A stretch of DNA of 64,000 nucleotides, from contig NC_134365.1 in assembly GCF_035582795.1 (NCBI RefSeq), forward strand, positions 81,263,635-81,327,634, in the 5' to 3' direction. The notes under the pieces are model-generated. The model had not been told where the DNA came from. It searched no databases and saw only the letters and a program-made list of their open reading frames with translations. Shown piece after piece: positions 26,197-37,245 of the stretch. This DNA comes from Mycteria americana. Its lineage: Eukaryota > Chordata > Aves > Ciconiiformes > Ciconiidae. How positions within the stretch are numbered: position 1 is the stretch's first letter; every line of letters starts with the position of its first letter. Both the position numbers and the translations under genes were made by a program.

Positions 26197-28089
26197 CTTG
26201 AACTAATGTGATTTGTTTCAAATCAGCTGTTAGGGGCAAACATCCTGCTTCTTTGGATTTAAAGTATCTTTGAGTACTCTAAGTACTGTAAGTACTTGTG
26301 AGCCTTTGAGTACCTCGGTCTGTCCAACAGCGGGAACTGGGCCCCTACAAACACTCTGATGGGGCACTGCCATGGAAATCACCCTGCTTGCCTTCCCTCT
26401 TCTCCAAACCCTCATTCCCCTTCGCTATCGCAAGCATTAGCACGGCTGTACACTGAGACAAGTTGGGGAAACAGTCCTGGGGCTGCTCCTGAGTTCAGTA
26501 TCTTCTTTCCTTCCTTAGGAAAGACCACTTTTTGGCCTCCGTTTCCCTCTTCCTCAGTTGTAAAAGTGCAACTGTTTACAGCAGAGCTGCAAAATCATCT
26601 GTATTATTCCTCCCCCACAATCTTTTTTTTTTTCCTTGTCTTACTTCCCAGTTTCATTTTAAAGCCCTGGCTTAAAGTTGAGGTGGGAAGGAGTGGTCAA
26701 GGGTGGCAAAGGGCGGAAACCTCTTAAATCGGCTTTGTGACATTGTAGTGAAGTTGTGAAGGGGATCGTGCGGCAAATTGTAATGTTTAACCATGCCCTG
26801 CCGGGGCCAGGGCCGGGAGCTCAGCTGTGGGCTGCCAGGCTTTTGGGGCTGGAGACCATCCCTTTGCAGCCCCCCTGAAGCTGAGGAGCAGTGCTTGCCC
26901 ATCTTCAGACCACACCTTGCCGTCCCCTTCTCCTCCAGGTTTTTGGGGAGCTCTGTCAGGCTGTGGGGCACGCTGGCTTGCGAGAACTCGCTTATGCAAT
27001 ATAGGCTGTATCTGCTTGCTGCTGCCAGGTTGTGGAAATCTGCAAATAATTGCGAAGTCTGCCCGTTTAATTGGATTGTGGTGTATTTGCACAGATGGGT
27101 GAAGTCTTCCAGGCCAATATTTTCCAGAGTGACTTAGCAGTCTCTCAGCTTTAAGGTGCCCAATACGAGACACATTAAAAGTGATGGGTTTCTGCAGATT
27201 TTTTGAAGAGAAGCACCCCCAAACTGAAGTAATCCCAACCATCAACCACCCAGAAACCCCTTGCCCCAGAGACCTTGAGCTGGAGGGTCTTTCATAGTAG
27301 CTTGATGTAAGCCAAACTAAATTCATAAAAATAATACAAGACATCTTAACACATCATTTGTTCAGCAGAAAAATCCAGTGTGAATGTGTATGTGTGCAGG
27401 CATTTATACAGAAAGTATAATGAATAAACAAATATTTGTGTGTTAAGGGGAGGAGGAAAAGAAAGACATTTTATTTCATGTGAGAGTCGGCTGTTGTTGT
27501 TGTTGGTATTTTTTTTTTAATAAGGTACAAAATGTTACTGTGGAACAGTGTCCCTGTGTGCTCTGGCCCTTTTCCAAGCCTAGAGCTAAGTACTTACTGG
27601 GGAAAAGAAAGCATCGTACTTGACTTTCTGAAGTATAGGCTGTTATCGCTTGTTAGAAGCTGAAAAGGAAAAGAATCAAATTACTTATTAATTAAATACA
27701 AACTCTGTAAAATTGTTCAGAAATAACCAGCCCCTGGGGCCCAAGCTACAGATGCCCGATATTTGAATGTACAAAAGAAAAACAATTTATTAGCATTATC
27801 ATCAGCTTTTTCTACCAATAATTTGCAGGGAGACCAGAAAGCTGTAGTAGATACTGCTGTTCTCACTGAAAGATTCCACTAAATCACCCTTGCGAAAATA
27901 AACAATTTGAAAGAAGAAATAAATGGCTCTTGTAAAATGTTGTTAGGAGCATCCACAGAAGGGGTAGTACCAACCTAAAATCAATTCAATTAAATCAAAA
28001 CAATTTTCACAGTCAGAAAAATGATGTAGCTACATGATCTTGCTGTAATTATTATTGAGAATGTGACCTTGGAAGTCTGCACGATTGTA

Positions 28090-28190
28090 ATGAAGTTGAG
28101 GTGCCCTAGTGCTAAAGTCACTCTCGAAAGTAGGACTCTGGCAGCTTTGAACCAAAGCTAGTTTGGCTTTGTAAAATCTTCCCAAATGCT
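28090..28190. repeat. Old sauropsid repeat fragment
   Basis: GAGGTGCCCTAGTGCTAAAG, GAAAGTAGGACTCTGGCAGC and TTTGTAAAATCTTCCCAAAT fit the same loose pattern as the 3.45-kb fragment. Weak evidence. Confidence 0.3.
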
Positions 28191-28561
28191 TCTCCAGTGT
28201 GTATGTTCAGGGCTGAAGTCAACCCTTCACTTGTGTAGCCAAAGTGGACCTCGGTTCCCAGTGTGAGCGCTTCTCACTATTTTGCTGTGTCGATTAGTTT
28301 TTTGTCTTAAAGCTTGTGGTCCTGAATCCATGCTACTGCTCGGGACTTTTGAATCTTTCCTTTGCAGTAGAAGGAGTTCCCGGTACCTGTGGATAAGGAG
28401 GAAGTCTCAAAAAGCAGAAGACATTAAAAAGAACCCCAACACTTATTCTTTTGGAAACCTCAGCATTATTAAAACCCTGAAGCGACCTCGCACCCTCAGA
28501 GCCATGTACTCATTAGAGCCCAACCTCCACCTTCCCACCAGGCACCCTGAGAAAGCTTATT

Positions 28562-28622
28562 GCCAGCCATCTTCTAGAGCATTAGAGACAGGTTTTCAAA
28601 GGTATTTAGACACCTGAATGCC
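28562..28622. repeat. Old sauropsid repeat fragment
   Basis: GTTTTCAAAGGTATTTAGAC, ACCTGAATGCCTTTGAGGAG and TTGGCCCT match a familiar pattern (TTTCAAAGGTATTTAGGCACCTAA…TTGAAAATCTGGCCCT). Confidence 0.45.
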
Positions 28623-30204
28623 TTTGAGGAGTTGGCCCTGAGTTCTCAGCAGGCTTAATTTGGCCTGGTGGGTGGCTGACTAGCCTCTTTTGATTGCTGA
28701 GTGCTGAGAGTTGGGGTTTTTGTTTCTAACTCTGAGGCTGAGCAAACCAACCACAGCAAAGTGAGGCAACCCGAAGGAAGGGTCTAGCAAGGTCTAATAG
28801 TTTGCTCTGAAGACTTGCAAGGAGCAAGTTAGAAAGGGCTCCCCACTGGCCTGAGAAGCTTTGCCTGCTCTCAGGTTCTTAAGGCTCTCTTGAAATGGTG
28901 GGGTGCTGTAGGCTCAAAAAGTGTTCAGGCACCCACAAGGCCGTATGAGGGCTTGGATTAGTTTTTAGTAGTTTTGGTTGTTTTGGAAGGGCAAAGGAGT
29001 TCTGAGAAGTTGCACATGGCTTGCAAGTACTGGAGACCACCAGGAACAGAAGAACTTATTTTAGGACCTCGTTATAGAGATCCGAAGAGCAGTTATTGAG
29101 TCAGACCGTAGCTTTTGTTGCTTCTGTGATTTCCCACCTGCCTGTTGCAGACTTGAGGTGGGGGGCAATAGCAGAAAAGAATTGCCTGGGCCTCTCATAG
29201 TATCAGCTATGTTTTGTCGTTGTCATTCAAGTAAGCTATTAAATATAAACTACAATATTTGCAATGCTAACTTTGTCCTTTGCTAACATTTTGAGTGGAA
29301 GTTGTTCTCAAAAAGCCTTTCAAACTAGAGATAACAAGGTGAGAAATCCTTTGAAGTGATGCTTTCGGGTATTTGTCTTTTCATAGATGTCCCAGTTTAG
29401 CTGCTGGCAGCCAGAACGAAGGGAGTAACCAGGCAGCTTGTTAGAGTCAAAAAACACGGCAGATTAGGCCTCTGCTCCGAGAAATGTTTAACTCCTTCTA
29501 AGGGAAACCCAGAACACATGCTGGTAAATACAAGGGCTCTCTTTTTCCATCTTTCTCATAAGCAACTGAAATCATGGCCTCAGTGCATTTTGCAATAGAC
29601 TGGCTTCAGTGAAATAATTTTTGCCTTTTGGCTTGCCAGCTTACTCTACTATTTTAGGCATGGCTGATTTAGATCGGCCATGAACGGGGTTAGGAGCACT
29701 GATGGCAGCCCGTTGGTAATTAGGCTCAGCAGGCTCTTGCCCTGGCAGGACCACCCCTGGTGGGGATGGATGGTGGTAGAGCACTTCTGGGGAGGAGCAA
29801 GGAGTTGTCAGTTTGGCTACTGGCAACTGGCCTGCAAATTCTTAAGGGCTGAGGAAAGGGGTCGATCCTTTTGAACCTGATACGCAGGTTGCTTATGAGA
29901 AGATCAACTTAGAGACAGTTCTTGGGTTGTTTTTTTTTTTCCTAAGTGGTATCCCCCAAAAGACTGTGTTTGGTTCCAGTGTGGGGTCACTGGGATGACA
30001 GGGTTTCTTTTGTCTTGAAGTGTCTGTCACCTACCTCATAACGATTTTCTTGTTGCCAGATGCTTGCAGAATCCACTTTCAATTTTTCTCTGTAATAACA
30101 TCACATTACTGTAGGTTAATGCCCTGGCTTTTGCATCCTGGAGCTGTACAATTCCCTTGCTGGGTTGATTAACACGAACAAGATGCGGTAAGCTTGAAAT
30201 GTAA

Positions 30205-30425
30205 TGGGTACTGTTATATTTGTAATTACCCTGACACCTAGAGACCTTGACTGAGATTGAAGTCCCACTGTAGCCGGTACTGTACAAACAGAGTGTTTCC
30301 AACAGCTTAAAGTCTAAACAGATAGGAAAAGCATGAGGGGAGAAATGTAGGTGCCAAGAGTTGCAGCAGTGTGCATAACAAGACCCAGGGAAGCCAGAAC
30401 CAGAACTTAGATCTCAAGCCCCGAT
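30205..30425 (+). repeat. Old sauropsid interspersed repeat
   Basis: ATTACCCTGACACCTAGAGA, CCACTGTAGCCGGTACTGTA, AACAGCTTAAAGTCTAAACA and AGAACTTAGATCTCAAGCCC follow a common repeat of turtles, crocodilians and birds (…CACCTAG…CCATTGTGCTAGGTGCTGTACAA…TTACAGTCTAA…). Family name not certain; probably a SINE or LINE 3' tail. About 25-30% diverged by eye. Confidence 0.55.
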
Positions 30426-31254
30426 AGCGATCAGTTACTTAATGCCATCATTTTGCTATGTGAGATGGGTCATCTCCCTTAAAGGGTTTAGAAAGTAGCC
30501 AGACCAGTTCCTCTGTTTATATAAGGAAGATGTTTGTAGACCTCTTGATCCTAAGGCAATTAATATAGACCATTGGGGGAAAAAAAAAGAAAAAGAAAAA
30601 GGAAAAAAAAAAAAAAGGCTGGGCTAGATTCTCATGTAAATGGCACCCAGAATGCCTAAAATTGTTACAGATGCAGATGTTTTTGTGTCGGGTTATTTTT
30701 TTGGTGAGCGGCCTCTTTGTGGTCAGTTGTAAGCATCACATTTACATAGTTCAGTATTTCTGAAAAAGCCTATTGCATAAAGTTGGGATCCTACCAAATG
30801 AAAACAAAACACAACAGTAACGAAAAATAACAAGCTCTTCCAACAATGTTCAGTAACTGAGTTAGAGGTTAGTGCTGCATTCTGGAAAAAAAAAAAATCC
30901 AGGCACCATATGATTTCATGCACTAAAAACTTTAAACATTTCAGAGGAACATAACATATGACATAGGGTGTTTTTATTTAATGAATGGCTTTAAGAAATG
31001 GGGCCAGTGTCCCTTCTCACAGATGAACATCTTGTGCCAAGAGCGTTGCTGTACAATGTGTCATCACTTGGGAACCTAAAGAATTGTACTTGAGAAAACA
31101 TTGCTACAAAAAAATCATCCCCTTCCCAGAAAGGTTCACTTTAGGCTTTGTAGAAAAACAAAAGAACTCATTTCCACTCAATATAATTAATCTGTTGAGA
31201 AACTTTCTTAAAGGCATAGGTTGCGGCGCAAGTGGCTGGAAAACTGTTTAATCT

Positions 31255-31372
31255 CATAGTAACAATAATAGTTCATCATTATTATTACTACTTAGCCCTT
31301 GCATCGCACTTGCTGTACTCAGCAGACTTTACAAACACGAAGCAGTTAATCCTCACCATACCCCGGGGAGGG
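31255..31372 (+). repeat. Old interspersed repeat fragment
   Basis: TTATTATTACTACTTAGCCC, AGCAGACTTTACAAACACGA and GTTAATCCTCACCATACCCC resemble a widespread old amniote repeat (…TTAGCACTT…AAAGCGCTTTACAAA…TTAATCCTCACAACACCC…). Family unnamed here. Confidence 0.45.
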
Positions 31373-31599
31373 GGTAAAGTGGTGTTGGATGCTTTACGGG
31401 GTCTGTGCAGAGGTGCACTCCTGGAGCTGGAGCTCCCTGGGGTATTTCACCTGAGCGGGGCTTGTCTTCCGCCTGAGGTACCGCTGCCACCGAGGCAAGG
31501 GCCTTTCCTTTTACCGTGAAGGTCACCCACACAGTGAACTAGAGGGTTTTGTCCAATTTATTTGTACCTGAAAATATTTTATATGGTTTGCATTGTGAC

Positions 31600-32115
31600 G
31601 GGGGGAGGGGGAGGAGGGGAAAAAAAGGAGAGGGAGAGGGAGAGGGAGAGGGAGAGGGAGAGGGAGAGGGAGAGGGAGAGGGAGAGGGAGAGGGAGAGGG
31701 AGAGGGAGAGGGAGAGGGAGAGGAGAGGGAGAGGGAAGGGAAGGGAAGGGAAGGGAAGGGAAGGGAAGGGAAGGCAAGGGAAGGGAAGGGAAGGGAAGGG
31801 AAGGGAAGGGAAGGGAAGGGAAGGGAAGGGAAGGAAGGGAAGGGAAGGGAAGGGAAGGGAAGGGAAGGGAAGGGAAGGGAAGGGAAGGGAAGGGAAGGAA
31901 GGAAAGGAAAGGAAAGGAAAGGAAAGGAAAGGAAAGGAAAGGAAAGGAAAGGAAAGGAAAGGAAAGGAAAGGAAAGGAAAGGAAAGGAAAGGAAAGGAAA
32001 GGAAAGGAAAGGAAAGGAAAGGAAAGGAAAGGAAAGGAAAGGAAAGGAAAGGAAAGGAAAGGAAAGGAAAGGAAAGGAAAGGAAAGGAAAGGAAAGGAAA
32101 GGAAAGGAAAGGAGG
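31600..32115. repeat. 516-bp polypurine satellite: (GGGAGA)n, (GGGAA)n, (GGAAA)n
   Basis: The + strand is all A/G from 31600 to 32115 except one C at 31775. Three blocks follow one another: GGGAGA hexamers to about 31731, GGGAA pentamers to about 31898, then about 42 GGAAA pentamers to about 32112. Frames on both strands are open only because of the repeat (Lys/Glu/Gly/Arg one way, Phe/Pro/Ser/Leu the other). It is mirror-symmetric and suited to triplex (H-DNA) formation. Confidence 0.98.
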
Positions 32116-34259
32116 CTGTTTAGCTGCCACAAGAAGCCTCTAGTTAAGACCCTCATGTCAAAAATGTGCTATTCTAACAAAGTGGCAAGGGATATGTGAT
32201 GTATTCAACGGGAAGTCTTACACAGATGGGGTGATACTGGCCTGAAAATGCTCTTGTTCATACGGTGTGTTTTGTTTGGGGAAAATAGGCCAGTTTACAG
32301 CAAGTCATGGTTTTACTGGTTTAAGCCCCATCTCCACAATAGTGTTGTTTGCTGGGATAGCTCAACACAAGTATGTGTGTATGCATGTGGGTTTATTTTT
32401 TGGGACTGCGTATGAACATCCTCTTCCTTTTCCCCAGCGGGAAAATGGAAGAGTTGATTACCCAGAAGGGTGGATCGCTGCTGGCTGTAGGACACTCCGA
32501 GCCTCACCTGCTTCAAGAGCAGTTTAAGCTCTCTCTCATTTTGCACTTCAGACAAAATGAAAAAAAAGTGGTCTGAACTATACCAGGAGATAGTTCTTCC
32601 CTGAGATAGTCAGGGTCGTTTAGAAGGACTGCTCCTTTAGCAAGTCAAGGGAAGGGTGGTGACAAGCAGAGAGCTCCAGAGAGAGAAGAATGAGTAACTC
32701 TGGGTGCTAATAACTTCACCTGCATCTTCCGTGGACATAACTGATTTCATAACCTGCCCTATGGCATGGTGAGGTGGTCCAACCCCTTGCACTAGTGCAG
32801 AGAAGTCAGTTCTGACAGATTACCTGCTTTTTAAAACAAATCCCATTAAGGACACCCCTAAGCTGTACCCCCAGCCAGCACCCTCTCAAGGGCTCAAAAT
32901 CCCCTGAAAGCGGTCCTCGCACCCTGATCCCATCCAAGGCTTCTGCAGGTGTGTGACGGGGCCCACATGCCCGGGCACAACTGCTCTCCACCTGCAGCAA
33001 GGGAAACAGAGAGCAGAGCCCCCCAAAAGTGCAGGGCAGCAGGGCTGAGAGCAGGGACCCTGCCTGGGGGGGCAGCCCGGGGCGGGGGGATGCTGTGGGG
33101 AGGGCGGCCGGGTCCTGGCGCTGGCCTGATCTCTGTCCTTAGGCTCCCTCTAGAGTTTACATCAAACGAGCAAAAGGTCTTAAACTCCGCTTGGCTGTAC
33201 CCCCCTCCCCGCGGCGTGGGCAGCCGCCTGCCTCCTGCCCGCGCCGGGCCCTCCTGCCTGCAGCGAGGGGGTTGCTGCCTGCTGGGCTGCTGCACCCTGC
33301 CCCTGCAGCCGGCAGGCAGAGGGGGGCTGGCATCTCCTCGGTGCTGGGCACTGCTGGATCAGATCCCAGGGCCTTTCTGGGCTAAAATGGCACAGGCCCC
33401 TCTCCTCCCTGATGGCCTCTGCTTGCTGAACCTCCCCGGGCCCTAGTCCTGCCCAGAAGGGAAGGGCTCCTGTTAAACACGTTATGAATATCCCCAGTGC
33501 ACTCAGGTGAATTCTCGGGGCCTGCGCCTCAAATCTCATGGCGGCCTCACCCCACATCTCTTGAGAAAATTAGCGTTTTACCTGAAAAACTGGAGGCGTG
33601 GGGAAACCGCACCAGCTCACTAACAGCCGAGGTGTGCGAGCAGCAAACTTCTCAGGCCTCCGACTCCCAAATGGGTCACGCCGTGCCCCTGCCTCCTGCA
33701 TCCTCAACTCTGAAAGATGCATCCTGTGGGGCAGCTCAGGTATTATTCCCAATTTCCCCGCTATTTGCAAGGGAATATTGAAAACCCCGAACGACCCAGC
33801 CCCTTTATGTGTACGGTTCAGATGTGCTTTGCTGGTTCACTTGACAACCTTATAAAGTGCTGGGAAGGAGGGTGGCCAAAATGAGGACAGGAAGCTTGCC
33901 TAAGCGGTTCTGGAGGAAAGAAAAACAGCGAGCAGCTCTGCCAGTGGAAAAGCCCAAACAAGAGAGAGGAGCAGGGTACTGGAAAGAGAGGGGACAGGGT
34001 GTTCAGAGGCTGTTAGAGGAGCCAGGACATTCCTCGCACAGACCTCCCTATCCACACTCCTCCCTCCTTTCTGGTTCACTCCTCCAAGTTTTGGTTGGGG
34101 GTTTGGGGGTTTTTCGTGTTGTTTGTTTTCCTTTCTTTCTCTAATCCTCTCTTCCGATCTTCGACTGGCTGCATCTGCAGCTTCAACGGCAACAGAGAGA
34201 GGAAAAACTGGCTAGTTGCAAGCAAGGGCTTTTGGGGGGGGGGGGGTGCTCTCAGAGCT
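32116..34259. other. Intergenic DNA between the purine satellite and the small GC island
   Basis: 33.0-33.4 kb is GC-rich but with few motifs; overlapping frames on both strands there are uninformative. No gene seen. Confidence 0.6.
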
Positions 34260-34745
34260 CCCCCCCTCCCCATCCCCACCCCCGCTGCGCGGCCGCGCAA
34301 ACCCCCGCACCGCCTTCCCTCCGCAGCGCGGCTGCTGTGCCTTTCTTTTGCAAGACGATGGCGCTCTGATCTTTCCAGATCCCTTACTCCAGAGCAGACA
34401 AGCTCTCGGGTATTTTTTTTTTTTGTATTTTTTTTTTTTTTTCACGCTTCGCTGCTACTACGGGCGGGCGCCTGCCTCTCTCACGATTTGCTGCAGCCAT
34501 CGGGGGTGCCTGACTGTAAACAAAACACTTTAGATCATGGCAAGGTCGCTGCAGACACAGTTTTTTTCTCCTTTGCAGCCGCAGCCATTTAAGGTGGATT
34601 GCCGAGACCTCACCGCAGGGATGGGGGGGGGTGGGGGGGGGGAGCCGAAAAGGCCGCGGGGACCGAGCGAGACCCCCGAGCGCGGCCGGAGGCCGCGCTC
34701 GGGGGTCTCGCTCGGTCCCCGCGGCCGTGGATGCTGCGGATGCTC
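34260..34745. promoter_or_regulatory. Small GC-rich island about 2.5 kb upstream of CDKN1B
   Basis: A stretch rich in CpG (GCGCGGCCGCGC near 34290), broken by T-runs (34411-34422 and 34428-34442), then G-runs (34622-34641) and the perfect inverted repeat. TGTAAACA at 34515-34522 matches the forkhead/FOXO core; CDKN1B is a known FOXO target. No ORF or recognisable exon. It could be a distal promoter or enhancer. Confidence 0.4.
34652..34726. repeat. Perfect 36-bp inverted repeat with 3-bp spacer
   Basis: The left arm 34652-34687 begins GGCCGCGGGGACCGAGCGAG. The right arm 34691-34726 is its exact reverse complement. The spacer is GGA. Arms are about 80% GC, so the sequence could form a very stable hairpin or cruciform. 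The same peptide-like string in opposite-strand frames here is caused by the palindrome. It could be genuine or an assembly fold-back. Confidence 0.95.
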
Positions 34746-35729
34746 CAGGGATGTGGATGCTCCCACCCCCCCAGCTTTAATTATTCCTTCTCAATATACT
34801 TCTACAGCATCCAGGGGTTGGTCCCAGGCCCTTGTGCTAGGGGAGGTATAAAGAAAAGAACAACAACCAAAAAAAAGGAAGGTTCTTGTCCTGCAGTAAC
34901 TTGTTGCTTCTTTTCCAAAGGCTGTAGATAAATCAGTGCTCTTTTCTGCTGCAGTCGTGTTCCTGGTTGTTTAGCTGTGGGGCACGTGGTCTTTTCCAAT
35001 ATTTGGATGACCCCCCCCTCCTTTTTTTTCCTCCTGGTATGTGTTTCTACTCTGGTAGAATGTCGTAATCCTACCGACAAGGGGTTTGCCTTTCTTTTGT
35101 GGGCTCAGGAGATAAGCAGTGACTCCCAGGGAGCAGAGACTTGGAACTCCTCATCTAAGCAGTCACCGGTGGGACATTCAGCAGGTTACCAGCAGGCAGG
35201 GTGAGCCCTGGGCATCTTCAGGACCTATTTTGCAAATCACTTTCTTAGCCTACAAGGACTCTCTTGTGCAGAGCAACAAAACAAGCCAAGTGTCCCACAC
35301 CTGACAGAGAAAGTGAAGAGAAGTTTGAAATGGCACTTCCTTGCTGGTGGCTATGGAACTCAAACACAGGAAAGCCTGGAGAAACGAAGATGAAATCCTG
35401 CAAATAAAGCAGATGAATAGGCCCCGCTTTGCCAGCTGACACAGTTTTATCATGGACTTGCAACTTCAAAAAAAGTCTCTGCTCCTGCAGACATAAGAAT
35501 GTCAGCTTTAATTTTCTGTAAGTGAATTGCTAGAACTTGTGGTTGCCGAGAGGAGTTGGAAAACAACTTCTGAGTGCTGAAAAACCCGGCAAACAAATAA
35601 AAATAACATGGCTAATATTTTATTTCAACCTTGTGGTTTCTAAACCAATCTCATTTGTATTTTTCTTTTTTTCGCCTGCGCACATCATTTTTTTGAACTT
35701 GGGTCTGGCGATAACTGAGATTACTGGGG

Positions 35730-35776
35730 TGGTGTGAGCAGTGTGAGTGGTGTGAGTGGTGTGAGTGGTGTGAGCA
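35730..35776. repeat. (GGTGTGAGT)n nine-bp tandem repeat
   Basis: About five units of GGTGTGAGT/GGTGTGAGC in a row, 1.9 kb upstream of the CDKN1B start codon. Confidence 0.9.
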
Positions 35777-36616
35777 GAGGCTGGGGGCTACTACCTCAGG
35801 GCTGATGAAGGCAAGCAGACTGCTGTGGCCTGGGCTTGAGCGCTGTGTAATGGTTTTGTCCCCTCTCCAGTACGTGCAGAGTTCCACGTATCAGTTCACA
35901 AGGGCAACTGCAGCGAAGGTTTCGGTGGCCCATCAAAACTGTAGACCCCAAACCAGAGTGAGTCTGTGTGTACAAGTATGGCACAGGGTAAAAGCTCCAT
36001 GTCTTCAAGGCCGAATCAGTTGACTCTTCTCTCAGCCAGTTAAACCCAGTTGTGTTGACCCCTGCCTCGTGGAGATAGCTTGTCACTGGTGCGCCCCCCT
36101 CCAGGAGCAAAATTTGGAGAGGACTGCTCTGCTTGCAGAGGAGACCTGGGCAGATGGATTGGTGTGAAGAGCCTCGAGCCCTCCCAAGATTAGGCCCTGG
36201 ATCTAGGCCCCTGGAAAAGTCAAAACCTTCAGCACCTGAGAGCACCGCAGTGTCCTGTAACACATTGAGGGGGCTGCCCTGCCTAGTGAGGGAAGATGGC
36301 TGTGAAAGGGGCTGGAGACAAGGAGGGTAGAGAGGAGGACACGGTATTGGCTCTTATCTCCACCGTACCTGCTGTGGCTATCCGAGGAAGTTGCTTAGAA
36401 AATCCCTGGCTGTGACTCTTGGCTCATCTAATCTTCTGAGCACACAAACAGGACAAAACTGAATGCTTTTGTTTTCTTTCCCCTGCTTACTGAGATGTGG
36501 AATCCCTGCAGAAGATTTTTTAGAGCCATTTCTTCACCTAGTCCTTTCTCTGCTGAGAAGGCAGCAAGAGGTGACCCTCCCCTCCCCTGGGAGCCACCAG
36601 CCTGGCTTTGCAGCCA

Positions 36617-36664
36617 GTGGGGCTGGGGTGCCGTGGGGCTGGGGTGCCGTGGGGCCAGGGTGCC
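36617..36664. repeat. 16-bp tandem repeat, three units
   Basis: GTGGGGCTGGGGTGCC twice (36617-36648), then GTGGGGCCAGGGTGCC (36649-36664). G-rich, about 0.5 kb upstream of the CDKN1B core promoter. Confidence 0.92.
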
Positions 36665-37130
36665 GGTCTCCCCTGCATGTCCTGGGGGGACAGCTTCCCC
36701 GCTAGCCCCGAGCTTGCCCCGGACCTCGGGGGGCTGCGTCGCCAGAGCCCAACCCGGGAAAATCAGAGCGGTGGGAGACTCCTGTCACAGGAATGAGCCA
36801 AGAATGTAACCAGCCGCCACCATTACTCAGCCCTCTCGGGCGAGCAACGGGCTGGGGTGGGTTTTTTGGGGGGGCGGTGGGCACAAATCCCGCGGGGCCC
36901 GGGCTTTGCGGCGGGAGGCGGCGAGCGGGGGGCGCGGTGCGTTCCCGCTCCTCTCGCCTCCATCGCTCCCGCTCCCCGTCCCCCGCGGCGCGGCGCGGCT
37001 CGGCTCGGCTCGGCTCGGCTCGGCGGAGCGGCAGCCCGGCCCAGCCCAGCCCGGCCCGGCCGGTGCCACCTTTAGAGCCGCCGGCGGCGGCGAGGTAGGG
37101 CCGGGCCGACGGGGCGGCGCCCGCCGCCGT

Positions 37131-37245
37131 AACCAATGGCTCGGCCGGGCTGTTTAAATAGACTCGTCCTGTCAATCATTTTCTTCTTCGTCAGCCTCCC
37201 TTCAATCGCCATATTGGGCAACCGAGAAAAGGGCTCGTCTCCCCT
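37131..37245 (+). promoter_or_regulatory. CDKN1B: CDKN1B core promoter block
   Basis: CCAAT box at 37133-37137 (AACCAATGG, NF-Y type). A TATA-like TTTAAATA sits at 37153-37160, followed by a pyrimidine-rich initiator region TCATTTTCTTCTTCG around 37176-37190. GC boxes (GGGGCGG at about 37110) lie just upstream. The order CCAAT, TTTAAATAGACTCG, TCAATCATTTTCTTC, CGCCATATTGGGC matches what I recall of the human CDKN1B promoter, where NF-Y and Sp1 sites drive expression. Strong motif agreement, but start sites are inferred. Confidence 0.75.

Larger units (their letters stand above)
21156..30204. other. Intergenic DNA, including an AT-rich low-repeat stretch at 27.34-28.08 kb
   Basis: No exon recognised. 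27340-28080 is AT-rich and repeat-poor, with homeodomain-like TAATTA/ATTAATTAAAT motifs. 26787-27344 (185 codons, minus) and 25016-25492 (158 codons, minus) are frames without motifs. Confidence 0.55.
34746..36839. other. CDKN1B upstream region
   Basis: Non-coding. Holds the nine-bp and 16-bp tandem repeats. No further promoter element is supportable by eye before the CpG island. Confidence 0.6.

Noticed and set aside
28024-28035. 12-bp palindrome ATGTAGCTACAT containing the miR-221/222 seed match
   Set aside because: Short enough for chance in 64 kb and outside any transcript that can be supported.
31549-32199. Frames of 183-216 codons on both strands across 31.5-32.2 kb
   Set aside because: Direct read-out of the purine satellite (GKERK-type or FPFLS-type repeats), not genes.
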